A stretch of 64,000 bases of DNA from Trichococcus ilyis (GCF_900109135.1 NZ_FNYT01000001.1:186001-250000), one strand, 5' to 3'. Counted from the stretch's first letter, positions 9,723 through 18,738 are shown. The notes: generated by a model not told the origin, from the letters alone. A program made the numbers and translations.

Positions 9723-10709
9723 ATGGTAGGAATTATCCTAGCAAGTCACGGGAATTTCGCTGAAGGCATTCTGCAATCTGCTTCAATGATTTTCGGCGAA
9801 CAAGAGAATGTCAAAGCAGTGACTTTGGCGCCTAGCGAAGGACCGGACGATGTCAAAGCAAAGATGCAAGAGGCGATCGCATCCTTTGACAACCAAGATG
9901 AAGTGCTGTTCTTAGTCGATTTATGGGGCGGTACACCGTTCAACCAAGCCAACAGTCTTTTTGAAGCACATAAAGACAAATGGGCGATTATCGCCGGAAT
10001 GAACCTTCCGATGGTTATCGAAGCGTACGCTGCACGTCTGAGCATGGACTCAGCTCAAAAGATTGCTGCACAAATTCTTCCAGCAGCGAAGGATGGCGTA
10101 AAAGCTAAGCCAGAAAGCCTTGAACCGAAGAAAATGGAAGCGGCTTCTGTAGTGCAGCAACCAAAAGGCAGCCTTCCTGTAGGGACAGTCGTTGGCGATG
10201 GCAAAATCAAGTTATCTTTAGTTCGTTTGGATTCCCGCTTGCTTCATGGTCAAGTGGCAACAACGTGGGCGAAATCAGCCGGAACAAATCGGATCATTGT
10301 GGTTTCCGACGATGTTTCAAGAGATGAATTGCGTAAAAACCTGATTGTGCAAGCAGCTCCTCCAGGAGTCAAAGCCAATGTCATTCCGATCAAAAAAATG
10401 ATTGAAATTGCCAAGGATCCTCGTTTTGGGAACACGCATGCACTCTTGCTTTTTGAAAATGTGCAAGATGTCGTTCGCGTAATTGATGGCGGCGTGAAGA
10501 TTGAGGAATTGAATGTTGGGTCAATGGCTCACTCAGTCGGCAAGGTTGTCGTGAATAAGGTCTTGTCAATGGGACCTGAAGATGTGAAGGCATTTGAAAC
10601 ATTGAAAACAAAAGGCGTTAAATTTGATGTCCGGAAAGTTCCGAATGATTCACCGGAAAAAATGGACGCGTTGTTGAAAAAAGCTAAAGAAGAATTAGCA
10701 AAGGCATAA
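9723..10709 (+). CDS. manX: PTS mannose-class EIIAB component
   Basis: Cytoplasmic phosphotransfer protein of a mannose/fructose/sorbose-class PTS, 328 aa. The EIIA domain is residues 1-130, with the phospho-His in [11 protein letters not shown] (His10). A linker rich in Lys, Pro and Glu follows (about 130-160). The EIIB domain runs from about 165 to the end, with the phospho-His in [14 protein letters not shown]. The start is ATG at 9723, which has AGGAGG at the right distance; the open frame begins further upstream but without a ribosome binding site. It is the first gene of the EIIAB-EIIC-EIID operon, transcribed from the sigma-54 promoter. Confidence 0.95.
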   Translation: MVGIILASHGNFAEGILQSASMIFGEQENVKAVTLAPSEGPDDVKAKMQEAIASFDNQDEVLFLVDLWGGTPFNQANSLFEAHKDKWAIIAGMNLPMVIEAYAARLSMDSAQKIAAQILPAAKDGVKAKPESLEPKKMEAASVVQQPKGSLPVGTVVGDGKIKLSLVRLDSRLLHGQVATTWAKSAGTNRIIVVSDDVSRDELRKNLIVQAAPPGVKANVIPIKKMIEIAKDPRFGNTHALLLFENVQDVVRVIDGGVKIEELNVGSMAHSVGKVVVNKVLSMGPEDVKAFETLKTKGVKFDVRKVPNDSPEKMDALLKKAKEELAKA

Positions 10710-10730
10710 CAAGAAAAGAGGAGGTATATT

Positions 10731-11531
10731 ATGTCAGTCGTTTCAATTATTCTGGTTCTCATCGTGGCATTCTTTGCCGGTATGGAAGGTATTTTGGATG
10801 AATTCCAATTCCATCAACCGCTCGTTGCATGTACACTGATCGGTCTGGTCACAGGCAATCTTGAAGCTGGTATTATTCTTGGTGGATCATTACAAATGAT
10901 CGCCTTAGGTTGGGCAAACATCGGAGCCGCTGTAGCACCTGACGCAGCACTCGCATCTGTCGCATCTGCAATTATTTTGGTTTTAGGTGGTCAAGGCGTA
11001 AAAGGCGTATCTTCCGCTATTGCCATTGCGATCCCTCTGGCTGTAGCTGGATTATTCTTGACGATGGTCGTTCGTACCCTGGCTGTTCCAATCGTTCATA
11101 TGATGGATGCAGCTGCAGAAGAAGGCGATTACCGCAAGATTGAACTGCTTCAAATTGGAGCTATTGTCATGCAAGGTTTGCGGATTGCAATTCCTGCTGG
11201 CTTGCTTATGTTCATCCCAGCAGAAGCTGTACAGTCTGGTTTGGAATCAATGCCTGCTTGGTTGACTGATGGTATGGCAATCGGTGGTGGCATGGTCGTA
11301 GCCGTTGGTTATGCAATGGTAATCAATATGATGGCCACCAAAGAGGTATGGCCATTCTTCATCATTGGTTTCGTTGTTGCTGCTGTATCTCAATTGACGT
11401 TGATCGCATTAGGAGCCCTAGGTGTTGCAATGGCCTTGATTTACTTGAACCTTTCCAAAATGGGCGGTTCCGGTAATGGCGGTTCAAGCAATACTGGCGA
11501 TCCACTTGATTCGATACTCAATGACTATTAG
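10731..11531 (+). CDS. manY: PTS mannose-class EIIC membrane component
   Basis: Integral membrane sugar channel subunit, 266 aa, the usual length for EIIC-Man. It opens with hydrophobic segments and the family features EGILDEFQFHQPL and GNLEAGIILGGSLQM. Several transmembrane helices span the length, and the tail is Gly/Ser-rich. It starts 21 bases after EIIAB behind GAGGAGGT. Together with EIID it forms the permease and also the typical receptor for class IIa bacteriocins. Confidence 0.95.
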   Translation: MSVVSIILVLIVAFFAGMEGILDEFQFHQPLVACTLIGLVTGNLEAGIILGGSLQMIALGWANIGAAVAPDAALASVASAIILVLGGQGVKGVSSAIAIAIPLAVAGLFLTMVVRTLAVPIVHMMDAAAEEGDYRKIELLQIGAIVMQGLRIAIPAGLLMFIPAEAVQSGLESMPAWLTDGMAIGGGMVVAVGYAMVINMMATKEVWPFFIIGFVVAAVSQLTLIALGALGVAMALIYLNLSKMGGSGNGGSSNTGDPLDSILNDY

Positions 11532-11548
11532 GAAAGGAGACTGCAAAC

Positions 11549-12475
11549 ATGGCACAAAATACGCTCGATAAAAAAGTTGTATTATCTAAAAAAGATCGGC
11601 TAGCGGTTGCTTGGCGTTCTACCTTCATTCAAGGATCATGGAACTATGAACGGATGCAAAACGGTGGCTGGGCTTTCGCAATGATTCCAGCAATCAAAAA
11701 ACTTTATCCAGCTAAGGAAGATCGCGTCCTAGCATTGAAACGCCACTTGGAATTCTTCAATACACATCCCTATGTGGCATCTCCCGTATTAGGAGTAACG
11801 CTGGCTCTGGAAGAAGAGCGCGCAAATGGAGCTCCAGTTGACGACGTTACGATCCAAGGGGTTAAGGTCGGAATGATGGGACCTCTTGCCGGTGTCGGTG
11901 ATCCGGTATTCTGGTTTACAGTCCGTCCAATTCTGGGGGCTTTAGGCGCATCACTGGCCTTGTCAGGAAATATCTTAGGACCTATCCTGTTCTTTGTTGC
12001 ATGGAACGCTATCCGTTGGGCATTCATGTGGTATACCCAAGAATTCGGCTATAAGGCTGGATCAAAAATCACCGAAGATTTGTCCGGCGGCATACTGCAA
12101 GACCTGACAAAAGGAGCTTCCATTCTGGGGATGTTCGTATTGGCTGCCTTGGTTCAACGTTGGGTGTCCATCTCGTTTGCTCCAACCGTTTCTTCAGTGA
12201 AACTTTCGGAAGGTGCATTTATCGATTGGGAAAACCTGCCAAGCGGCACTGCCGGCATCCAGCAAGCCCTGACGCAGTATACTTCAGGCTTGTCACTGAC
12301 TGATACAAAAGTTACAACCTTGCAAAACAACTTGGATCAACTGATCCCTGGCTTGGCAGCATTGCTGTTGACATTGCTTTGCATGTGGTTGTTGAAGAAG
12401 AAAGTTTCTCCAATCGTGATCATTCTTGGCCTGTTCGTTGTCGGTATCGGCGGACGCCTGATCGGATTGCTGTAG
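11549..12475 (+). CDS. manZ: PTS mannose-class EIID membrane component
   Basis: Second membrane subunit of the mannose-class permease, 308 aa. Family features include SWNYERMQNGGWAFAMIP near the N-terminus, GVKVGMMGPLAGVGDPVFWFT near residues 110-130, and a hydrophobic C-terminal helix. It starts 17 bases after EIIC behind GGAAAGGAG and is followed by a strong terminator. Confidence 0.95.
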   Translation: MAQNTLDKKVVLSKKDRLAVAWRSTFIQGSWNYERMQNGGWAFAMIPAIKKLYPAKEDRVLALKRHLEFFNTHPYVASPVLGVTLALEEERANGAPVDDVTIQGVKVGMMGPLAGVGDPVFWFTVRPILGALGASLALSGNILGPILFFVAWNAIRWAFMWYTQEFGYKAGSKITEDLSGGILQDLTKGASILGMFVLAALVQRWVSISFAPTVSSVKLSEGAFIDWENLPSGTAGIQQALTQYTSGLSLTDTKVTTLQNNLDQLIPGLAALLLTLLCMWLLKKKVSPIVIILGLFVVGIGGRLIGLL

Positions 12476-12508
12476 TCTTCGGATATATCCGGAAAAAAGA
12501 TGAGTGTG

Positions 12509-12540
12509 AGGCTCAGGCAAACCTGCCTGAGCCTTGTTTT
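12509..12540 (+). terminator. Terminator of the PTS operon
   Basis: An 11-bp perfect stem, AGGCTCAGGCA (12509-12519) with TGCCTGAGCCT (12524-12534), has a 4-nt loop and is followed by TGTTTTTTC. Confidence 0.9.
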
Positions 12541-12543
12541 TTC

Positions 12544-12573
12544 TTGTAAAGGGTAAAGGGAGTATATTATACT
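12544..12573 (+). promoter_or_regulatory. Sigma-A promoter before manO
   Basis: TTGTAA (12544-12549), an 18-nt spacer, then TATACT (12568-12573). It lies immediately after the PTS terminator and 34 bases before the manO start, so manO is probably transcribed by the housekeeping sigma factor rather than only by read-through. Confidence 0.55.
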
Positions 12574-12606
12574 CAATTCAGACAGAAAGAGAGAGGGGCA
12601 TATACA

Positions 12607-12987
12607 ATGGTTGAATCCCTGAATACAAAGGTTGATATGGTAGTGGATGGTACATCTTATATGGGGCTGACGGACTACGGGAAAGTTATGATCGGAGACC
12701 ATGCGTTTGAATTTTATCATCATCGCGATCCGCGCAAGTTCATTCAAATTCCTTGGGAAGAGGTCGATTATGTCCTGGCATCCGTGATGTTAAAAGGCAA
12801 ATGGATTCCACGTTTTGCGCTTCAGACAAAAAAAGACGGTACGTATACTTTTTCGGCAAAAAATCCCAAGGACGTGCTGCGTGCGATCCGCGTCTATGTA
12901 AGCCCAGATCATATGGTTCAATCATTGGGTTTCTTCGATGTTCTGAAGAATGCCTTCAAGCACATGTTCAAAAAGAAAGCATCCTGA
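12607..12987 (+). CDS. manO: DUF956 family protein (ManO)
   Basis: 126-aa soluble protein of the DUF956 family, which is almost always found next to mannose-class PTS operons. The family core is recognisable: GLTDYGKVMIGDHAFEFY, then IPWEEVDYVLASV. The tail is Lys-rich. In lactic acid bacteria it is called ManO and is thought to affect mannose PTS expression, but no biochemical activity can be read from the sequence. The ATG follows AGAGAGAGGGG. It has its own sigma-A-like promoter. Confidence 0.88.
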   Translation: MVESLNTKVDMVVDGTSYMGLTDYGKVMIGDHAFEFYHHRDPRKFIQIPWEEVDYVLASVMLKGKWIPRFALQTKKDGTYTFSAKNPKDVLRAIRVYVSPDHMVQSLGFFDVLKNAFKHMFKKKAS

Positions 12988-13055
12988 ATTGCGGCAGAAA
13001 TCAAGGTGCATACGGTCGGCGGTTGTAGGATGAGTATTTCAAGGAGGATGCAAGA

Positions 13056-13553
13056 GTGGTAATGGATATTCGATTAGTACGAATCGACGATCGTTTGATT
13101 CATGGTCAGGTGGCAACCGTGTGGACAAAGCTTAGCAAAGCGGAGCGGATTATTGTCATCAGTGATGAGGTGGCGCAGGATCATCTGCGCAAGACGCTCT
13201 TGCGTCAAGTTGCCCCGCCAGGTGTAAAGGTCAATGTGATTCCAGTGGATAAGTTTGTCGAAATTTACTTCGATGATGCGCATAATCAATTTCGGGCGAT
13301 GCTCTTGTTTACGAATCCTATCGATGTCGCACGAATCGTGCAAAGGGGCGTTCAAATTGATTCCGTCAATATCGGCAGTATGAGCTATTCGGATGGAAAA
13401 AAGATGATCACCAACGCAGTTGCGGTTGATAAACGCGATATTCAGGCTTTTGAATATTTGAACTTCAAGGGCATCCACTTGGATATCCGGAAGGTCGTCG
13501 CCGACAATAAATTGGACCTCATGCAAGTGCTGAAAAAAGAAGGACTGGCGTGA
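13056..13553 (+). CDS. Stand-alone PTS mannose-class EIIB
   Basis: 165-aa EIIB protein without EIIA, a paralogue of the EIIB half of the upstream EIIAB. The phospho-His motif RIDDRLIHGQVATVW is at residues 6-20, followed by VISDEVAQD and RQVAPPGVKVNVIPV. The GTG start fits AAGGAGG at 13041-13047 better than the ATG six bases further on. No cognate EIIC/EIID is adjacent. It may exchange phosphate with the nearby permease or act as a signalling EIIB that phosphorylates the LevR/ManR activator, as proposed for MpoB in Listeria. That role is inference. Confidence 0.9.
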   Translation: MVMDIRLVRIDDRLIHGQVATVWTKLSKAERIIVISDEVAQDHLRKTLLRQVAPPGVKVNVIPVDKFVEIYFDDAHNQFRAMLLFTNPIDVARIVQRGVQIDSVNIGSMSYSDGKKMITNAVAVDKRDIQAFEYLNFKGIHLDIRKVVADNKLDLMQVLKKEGLA

Positions 13554-13606
13554 GCGCCGAATGAACAGGAAGAATTCCAGCAAAGGTAATTCCATGAGGT
13601 GACAGC

Positions 13607-14239
13607 ATGCTAAAAGAAGTCTGTTTAGAAAATTTCACGGATGTCCCAGGAGCCATCGAGCGCGGGGCCAAACGGATTGAACTGTGTGACAACTTGGCAG
13701 TAGGGGGAACAACACCAAGCATTGGCGTCATCAAAATTGCAACGGAGTACTGTTTCGACAAAGATACATCCATTATTGTGATGCTGCGACCACGAGGCGG
13801 AAATTTTGTTTATTCCATTCCGGAAAAGGCCATCATGATGCAAGATTTAGCCGAAATTGGTGCACTGCATTCTAATGGTATAGCGGTAGGAGCTTTAACC
13901 GCAGCGAACGGATTGGATAAACCTTTTTTGGAGGAAATCGCCAAGTTAGCCACCGCTAATGGAACAGAACTTGCTTTCCATATGGCATTTGATCAAATAC
14001 CGGAAGACAAACAAAGAGACGCATTATTGTGGTTGGCAGAAATCGGCTTTACACGAATTTTGACGCATGGTGGACCGACTGAAAATACGATTTTCGAAAA
14101 TGCAGCGCACATTGCCGAACTCGCGAAAATCAGTCCAGACATGACAATCATGCCTGGTGGCGGCATCACGAAAGACAATCTCGCCGATCTTGAAAAAGTT
14201 CTGGAATTCACTGAAGTTCACGGAACACGAATTGTGTAG
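13607..14239 (+). CDS. cutC: CutC family protein
   Basis: 210-aa TIM-barrel protein of the CutC family, historically called copper homeostasis protein although its reaction is not firmly established. Family signatures: KEVCLENFTDVPGAIERGAKRIELCDNLA at the N-terminus (Cys in ELCDNL), MLRPRGGNFVY near residues 65-75, and ILTHGGPT near 147. It lies 53 bases after the stand-alone EIIB in the same direction, so it belongs to the sugar locus rather than to copper genes. This supports a sugar-related or general metabolic role. The start follows GAGGTGAC. Confidence 0.9.
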   Translation: MLKEVCLENFTDVPGAIERGAKRIELCDNLAVGGTTPSIGVIKIATEYCFDKDTSIIVMLRPRGGNFVYSIPEKAIMMQDLAEIGALHSNGIAVGALTAANGLDKPFLEEIAKLATANGTELAFHMAFDQIPEDKQRDALLWLAEIGFTRILTHGGPTENTIFENAAHIAELAKISPDMTIMPGGGITKDNLADLEKVLEFTEVHGTRIV

Positions 14240-14258
14240 GGAATTCCTATTGCTGAAT

Positions 14259-14362
14259 AGACTTCTTTGATTATTTCAACAGAATAGCCGATGATGGCAA
14301 CGAAAAGCTCGGCCGGGAGATTCTCCCGGCCGAACTTTTCGTTAGGCTATTCAAAAAAGTCT
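14259..14362. terminator. Large nested hairpin, bidirectional terminator between cutC and the glycoside hydrolase
   Basis: Three nested inverted repeats: AGACTTCTTT (14259-14268) with AAAAAAGTCT (14353-14362); GAATAGCC (14282-14289) with GGCTATTC (14345-14352); and an inner 9+12-bp stem with arms at 14299-14320 and 14322-14343. The gene to the left points right, and the next gene's stop (minus strand) is at 14470. The size is unusual for a plain terminator. Confidence 0.6.
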
Positions 14363-14469
14363 CACAAGATTTCACGCTGTCCAACGGTCCAAGTCTGCCT
14401 CACGGAAACCAGACTGTGTGGCTCGCCGGGTTTTCTAAATCGAGGTAAGGCGGGCTTGCCCCAACTTCC

Positions 14470-15699
14470 TTAATAAGTGTAGTTGTTCAGCGCGTTCCAC
14501 AGCAGGAACTCGTGGACGCCGGCATCGGCTAACGCCTGTACTTGCGCATCCACTTGTTCTTTTCCGTAGGTTTGGTAGAATCCGGAACCTAGGTAGGAGG
14601 CGGTGAAATCCTGCAGCCATGGGCGGGTCACAGGCGGCGTTTCCAGCGATGCCAACAACTCGTTTTCGACTTTCATGTATTCCGTTACCAGTTCATACGG
14701 ATACAGATCCGGTTTGTAGATGCCGAAGTAGTCGGTTCCCCAGTGGCTCGGATAGATCATCGAGGAGATGACATCGACATTCTCGGAAATCTGCGGGAAG
14801 TTCTGGCCGATGCCGGATGCTTCGACGACAGAGGCTGTGTAACCGAAGATGTCGACGGATACATCCACACCGTAAGGCATCAGTTTTTCCTTCGCATAGG
14901 CGGTGAAATCAGTGATGGCCTGCACGCGTTTCTCGTCGTCGGTCATGTCCAAGCCGGCATAGTCGCCCATGCCGTAGTTCAGCGTATCACCCCAGACTTC
15001 AAAGCCTTCAGGAAAGCGGACATAGTCGAACTGGATTTCCTTGAAGCCGACTTTGGCGGCTTCGATGCCGACGTTGACCGCGTAATCCCAAGTCTGCTTC
15101 AGGAAAGGGTTGATGAACGATTCGCCGTTCGATGCAACCCAGACGGAGCCGTCGCTTTCGGTGAATGACATTTCCGGCTGTTCGTTGGCCAGCAGCGTGT
15201 CCTTGAAGGTTACGATGCGGGCGATCGGGTAGATCTGTTTTTCTTCCATCACGTCCATAAGTTCTTTGATGTCAGGGATATACTCTTCCGTATTTTCCTG
15301 GATATGGGTATCTTTGGATTTGAAATCTGCCGTCACGACGCCCATGTCATCCTTGATGTCGATGACCATCGCGTTCAGATCAGTCGAATCGACGTAATCC
15401 ACCAGCTTGTTGAATTTTTCTTCATAGCCGACCGAGTAGGCCGTCACGTAGATCCCTTTGACGCCGTCAGCTGGATAAGCGATTTCCACGCCGCTGTCGT
15501 AGAAGAATTTTTTCGGAAGTTCTTTGGCAGTAGGTGTCTTCAAAAGGGCACCTTGGCGGAGCTTCAGCGCGGTGGCAGTCGCTTCTGAGCTGTCGCTGGC
15601 AGCAGAGTTGGCGGTTTCGCTGGCTGATGCGACTGTCGTGCTCGACAGGAACAGCAATAAACTGGCGGCTGCAAGTGTCTGTTTAAAATAGTTCGTCAT
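14470..15699 (-). CDS. Putative glycoside hydrolase (DUF4015/GH-like), secreted
   Basis: 409-aa exported protein. The signal peptide is residues 1-25 (NYFKQTLAAASLLLFLSSTTVASA), followed by a low-complexity Ser/Ala/Thr linker. The rest matches the putative glycoside hydrolase family with a TIM-barrel fold: GVKGIYVTAYSVGYEEKF, MVIDIKDDMGVV, EIQFDYVRFPEG, VSVDIFGYT and MIYPSHWG. Acidic residues in these strands are the likely catalytic centre; the substrate is unknown. The chosen ATG at 15699 follows GGGAGGAAATGTA and overlaps the stop of the upstream deacetylase gene (TAATG). The two are therefore translationally coupled and probably act on the same cell-wall or matrix polysaccharide. Confidence 0.85.
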   Translation of the reverse strand: MTNYFKQTLAAASLLLFLSSTTVASASETANSAASDSSEATATALKLRQGALLKTPTAKELPKKFFYDSGVEIAYPADGVKGIYVTAYSVGYEEKFNKLVDYVDSTDLNAMVIDIKDDMGVVTADFKSKDTHIQENTEEYIPDIKELMDVMEEKQIYPIARIVTFKDTLLANEQPEMSFTESDGSVWVASNGESFINPFLKQTWDYAVNVGIEAAKVGFKEIQFDYVRFPEGFEVWGDTLNYGMGDYAGLDMTDDEKRVQAITDFTAYAKEKLMPYGVDVSVDIFGYTASVVEASGIGQNFPQISENVDVISSMIYPSHWGTDYFGIYKPDLYPYELVTEYMKVENELLASLETPPVTRPWLQDFTASYLGSGFYQTYGKEQVDAQVQALADAGVHEFLLWNALNNYTY

Positions 15700-17078
15700 T
15701 ACATTTCCTCCCGTTCCGGCGATTCGATCAGGTTCGGATCGACAATGGTGATATCTTTCGCACGCAGACCATCGATAATGGCGGCAATCGCATCGTTTGT
15801 CCATGGCCGATCGTGCATCAGCAAGTTTGCGCCGTCACCCAAGTATTTTGAATTGACCATGACATCGGCCAAGGCAGTGCCTTCCATGAATTCCTCCACC
15901 CAGTCGTAGCCGTAGGTCCAGTTCATGATCGTCATGCCTTCCGCTTGGGCAATCGCGATGGTGTCCTCATTGTACTGTCCATACGGGGCACGCAGGAAGC
16001 GCGGACGCTCGCCAGTGATCTCCTCGATCAGGTCGTTTGTTGATTTGATCTCCTCCAGTTGCTCGTCATAGGTCAAAGTCTGGAAGTCGGGATGCGAATA
16101 CGAATGGTTCCCGATTTCGAAGCCCATATCATAGACGGCCTTGATGTCTGCGCACGCCTGTTCATTTGTAAGGAATTGTCCCATCACGAAGAAAATGGCG
16201 TTGGCATCCTTAGATTTAACGGTTTCGGCTATTTCCACGGTGTAGCTGTTCGGTTGCTGAGGTGCATCATCGAAGGTCAGCAACGCAACTTGCGTATCGC
16301 CATCCTCCGCGATCGGTTGGACGGTGGAAATTTCCGGATTGATGCGATATTCATAGTTGACGGGTTCAGCTTTCTTTTTCGTATCCGCAGCAGCGGCACT
16401 GTCGGAAGAGGCGCTGACAGCCGTTGAAGCCTCTTCGGCGGCGGATGCTCCCTCGCCGATTGCGGCGATAGCCGCTTCCAGTTCAGTCAATTGCGCATCC
16501 AATGTCGCCAGATTCTCAGCGACAGGAGTAAGATTGGTTTGGTTTGTTTCGGCATTCAGGTTGATCGCTTCGATGCCGGCAAAAAACGTATCGAAGGTGG
16601 CATCATCCGCCCCGAAACCGGTCAATAGTTCCTCTTCCTTATCCAAACTTTCGCGATAAGCAGCTAGGTAAGCCAGTGTGTTTTCATTGAACAGGTCCAA
16701 CGTTTCCCCGACCGTTTTCATCTGATCCAGCGGCAAGGTTTCTTCGTCCAGGGCAACGAAGTCGGCTTTGGTCTCGTTCAGGCCTTCCAAAGCGCTTTCA
16801 ATCGAGTCGGCTAAAGTACGGCGGTCTTCAAGGTTGCTGAACACGGCAGCCGAGCCGTCCTGGAACGTTTTTAATTCTTCATCGCTGGCCAACGATTCAT
16901 CGAACGTCTTCTGTAAAGCAGTCTCCAACTGTTGCAGCTCATTCAATTGGGTGACAATCTCAGTTTCCTCGGTTTTGATCCGGGTGATTGTCTCTGACGC
17001 TTCTTTCACTTGATCTGCGCAAGCCGACAATACAAGCGCACCGGCAAAAGCCAATGCAATCTTCTTACCTCTCAACAT
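15699..17078 (-). CDS. Polysaccharide deacetylase lipoprotein with coiled-coil stalk
   Basis: 459-aa lipoprotein. The signal peptide ends in the lipobox VLSAC, with the lipidated Cys at about residue 20. Residues 25-215 are rich in Glu, Leu, Thr and Ala and probably form a coiled-coil spacer. A short Ala/Ser linker follows. The C-terminal NodB-type carbohydrate esterase 4 domain has VALLTFDDAP (catalytic and metal Asp), GNHSYSHPDF (the two metal His), RAPYGQYNEDT, the aromatic strand WTYGYDW, and LLMHDRPWTND with the catalytic His. The start is ATG at 17078 behind AAAGGAG. It probably removes acetyl groups from peptidoglycan or another wall glycan. A -10/-35 pair lies upstream. Confidence 0.9.
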   Translation of the reverse strand: MLRGKKIALAFAGALVLSACADQVKEASETITRIKTEETEIVTQLNELQQLETALQKTFDESLASDEELKTFQDGSAAVFSNLEDRRTLADSIESALEGLNETKADFVALDEETLPLDQMKTVGETLDLFNENTLAYLAAYRESLDKEEELLTGFGADDATFDTFFAGIEAINLNAETNQTNLTPVAENLATLDAQLTELEAAIAAIGEGASAAEEASTAVSASSDSAAAADTKKKAEPVNYEYRINPEISTVQPIAEDGDTQVALLTFDDAPQQPNSYTVEIAETVKSKDANAIFFVMGQFLTNEQACADIKAVYDMGFEIGNHSYSHPDFQTLTYDEQLEEIKSTNDLIEEITGERPRFLRAPYGQYNEDTIAIAQAEGMTIMNWTYGYDWVEEFMEGTALADVMVNSKYLGDGANLLMHDRPWTNDAIAAIIDGLRAKDITIVDPNLIESPEREEM

Positions 17079-17122
17079 AAACAAGCTCCTTTTTTTGCGT
17101 AATATATAACAATACAAGCTTC

Positions 17123-17152
17123 ATTATACCGAAAATAGCGCTTCTTTATCAA
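17123..17152 (-). promoter_or_regulatory. Sigma-A promoter of the deacetylase/glycoside hydrolase pair
   Basis: On the minus strand, TTGATA (17152-17147), an 18-nt spacer, then TATAAT (17128-17123), about 45 bases upstream of the deacetylase start. Confidence 0.6.
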
Positions 17153-17330
17153 GGTTGTTCAGCCTATCAGCAGAAAATTGTCACTTCTTCACGAATTGGA
17201 TAGCTGCATGTTCCTTATTGTGGCAGATAATAACTGAGCGGAATGACTATACAATTTGAAAAATTAGTTTACAATAGATAGAGGCAAAAGGTACTAATGA
17301 CGTTTATTTCAGAATAAGTGAGGCTATCGG

Positions 17331-17810
17331 ATGATTATCTATTATATATTGGCCATCTTGCTTTTGGCCTTGGACCAGTGGAGCAAACTTGCCATCGTAA
17401 ATAATTTTGCATTGCATGAAGTCAAGGAAGTGCTTCCGGGCATCCTGTCCTTGTTCTATATCCGGAATGAGGGTGCCGCCTGGGGAATCTTCGAAGGAAG
17501 AATGTTCTTTTTCTTCGTTATTACCGTGGTTGTCGTGGGCGCGATGGTATATAACGCTCATAAACAGGGATTCGACAAAAAAATCGTGGGCATCAGTTAC
17601 GCTTTTCTGTTGAGCGGCGCTCTCGGGAATTTCATCGATCGGATGCGTCTGGGATATGTGGTGGACATGTTCCGGTTGGATTTTATCGATTTTCCGATTT
17701 TTAATGTTGCGGATGTCTGTTTGACGATCGGTGTCATCCTGATGGCGGTCTATATCCTTTTCTTCGAAGAAGAAGAACAGACGGCTTCGAAAAGTAAGCT
17801 AAAAAAATAA
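17331..17810 (+). CDS. lspA: Lipoprotein signal peptidase LspA
   Basis: Membrane aspartyl protease that cleaves prolipoproteins at the lipobox, 159 aa. It has four predicted membrane helices. The catalytic aspartates are in NFIDRMRLGYVVDMF and FNVADVCLTIG, and the N-terminal signature is LALDQWSKL. The deacetylase and the ABC binding protein in this window are among its likely substrates. The start follows GAGGCTATCGG. It is followed 22 bases later by an RluD-type synthase, the usual lspA neighbour in Firmicutes. Confidence 0.95.
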   Translation: MIIYYILAILLLALDQWSKLAIVNNFALHEVKEVLPGILSLFYIRNEGAAWGIFEGRMFFFFVITVVVVGAMVYNAHKQGFDKKIVGISYAFLLSGALGNFIDRMRLGYVVDMFRLDFIDFPIFNVADVCLTIGVILMAVYILFFEEEEQTASKSKLKK

Positions 17811-17832
17811 GTTATAGTAAAGTGGGATCCAA

Positions 17833-18738
17833 ATGAAAGAAAAATTTGTGTTTAAAATTGATGGTCAATCCGGCCGGATCGATAAGGTCTTGGCGGATTT
17901 CATGGGCGGTACGAGTCGTTCGCAGATTCAGGCATGGATAAAAGAAGGCAATCTGACGGTGAACGACAAAGCTGTCAAATCGAATTACAAAGTCCAGGAA
18001 GGGGATCTGCTGGAACTGACAATCCCGGAAGTGGAACAGATCAACGTCGTCCCAGAGGACATCGACTTGGATATCATATATGAAGATGATGCACTGCTCG
18101 TCGTCAACAAGCCATCAGGAATGGTGGTCCATCCGTCGAAAGGGCACCTTTCCGGTACCCTGGTCAACGGTTTGTTGTTCCACGTAAACACGTTGTCCGA
18201 TGGGACGGCGACTATCCGTCCGGGCATCGTGCACCGCATCGACATGGATACATCCGGCTTGCTGGTTGTCGCGAAGACGAATGAAGCGCATCAGAAATTG
18301 GCCGAGCAGCTGGAAAACCACACAATGGAACGGGAATATCTGGCTTTAGTCCATGGCGTCATCCCGCATGAAGACGGCACCATCGATGCGCCAATCGCCC
18401 GGATGATGGTCGACCGCAAAAAAAGGACAGTCGCTGATGGCGGTAAACGGGCAGTGACGCACTTCGAGGTGATTGAGCGCTTCCGCGACTTCACCTTGCT
18501 GAAGCTGCGGCTTGAGACCGGGAGGACGCACCAGATCCGCGTCCACATGAAATACATCGGCCACCCACTGGCTGGCGACCCGATGTACGGGCCGGCTGAT
18601 ACACTTAGTGGCCACGGCCAATATCTGCACGCAGCCACTTTGGGCTTCATCCACCCGACGACAGGTGAAAAAATGCATTTTGAAGCACCGTTGCCGGACT
18701 TTTACAGCGAGAAACTGGCCGAACTGCGCAAAAACTGA
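17833..18738 (+). CDS. RluD-family RNA pseudouridine synthase
   Basis: 301-aa pseudouridine synthase of the RluA/RluD family. An N-terminal S4 RNA-binding domain (about residues 12-75, RIDKVLADFMGGTSRSQIQAWI) precedes the catalytic domain. The catalytic Asp lies in GIVHRIDMDTSGLLVVAKT near residue 140. The later motifs RLETGRTHQIRVHMKYIGHPLAGDP are intact. The exact target uridines (23S rRNA or other) cannot be read from the sequence. It is co-directional with lspA and precedes the pyr leader. Confidence 0.93.
   Translation: MKEKFVFKIDGQSGRIDKVLADFMGGTSRSQIQAWIKEGNLTVNDKAVKSNYKVQEGDLLELTIPEVEQINVVPEDIDLDIIYEDDALLVVNKPSGMVVHPSKGHLSGTLVNGLLFHVNTLSDGTATIRPGIVHRIDMDTSGLLVVAKTNEAHQKLAEQLENHTMEREYLALVHGVIPHEDGTIDAPIARMMVDRKKRTVADGGKRAVTHFEVIERFRDFTLLKLRLETGRTHQIRVHMKYIGHPLAGDPMYGPADTLSGHGQYLHAATLGFIHPTTGEKMHFEAPLPDFYSEKLAELRKN

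Noticed and set aside
12337-12747. Minus-strand ORF spanning the PTS terminator and manO
   Set aside because: Antisense to two well-supported features, with no start signal.
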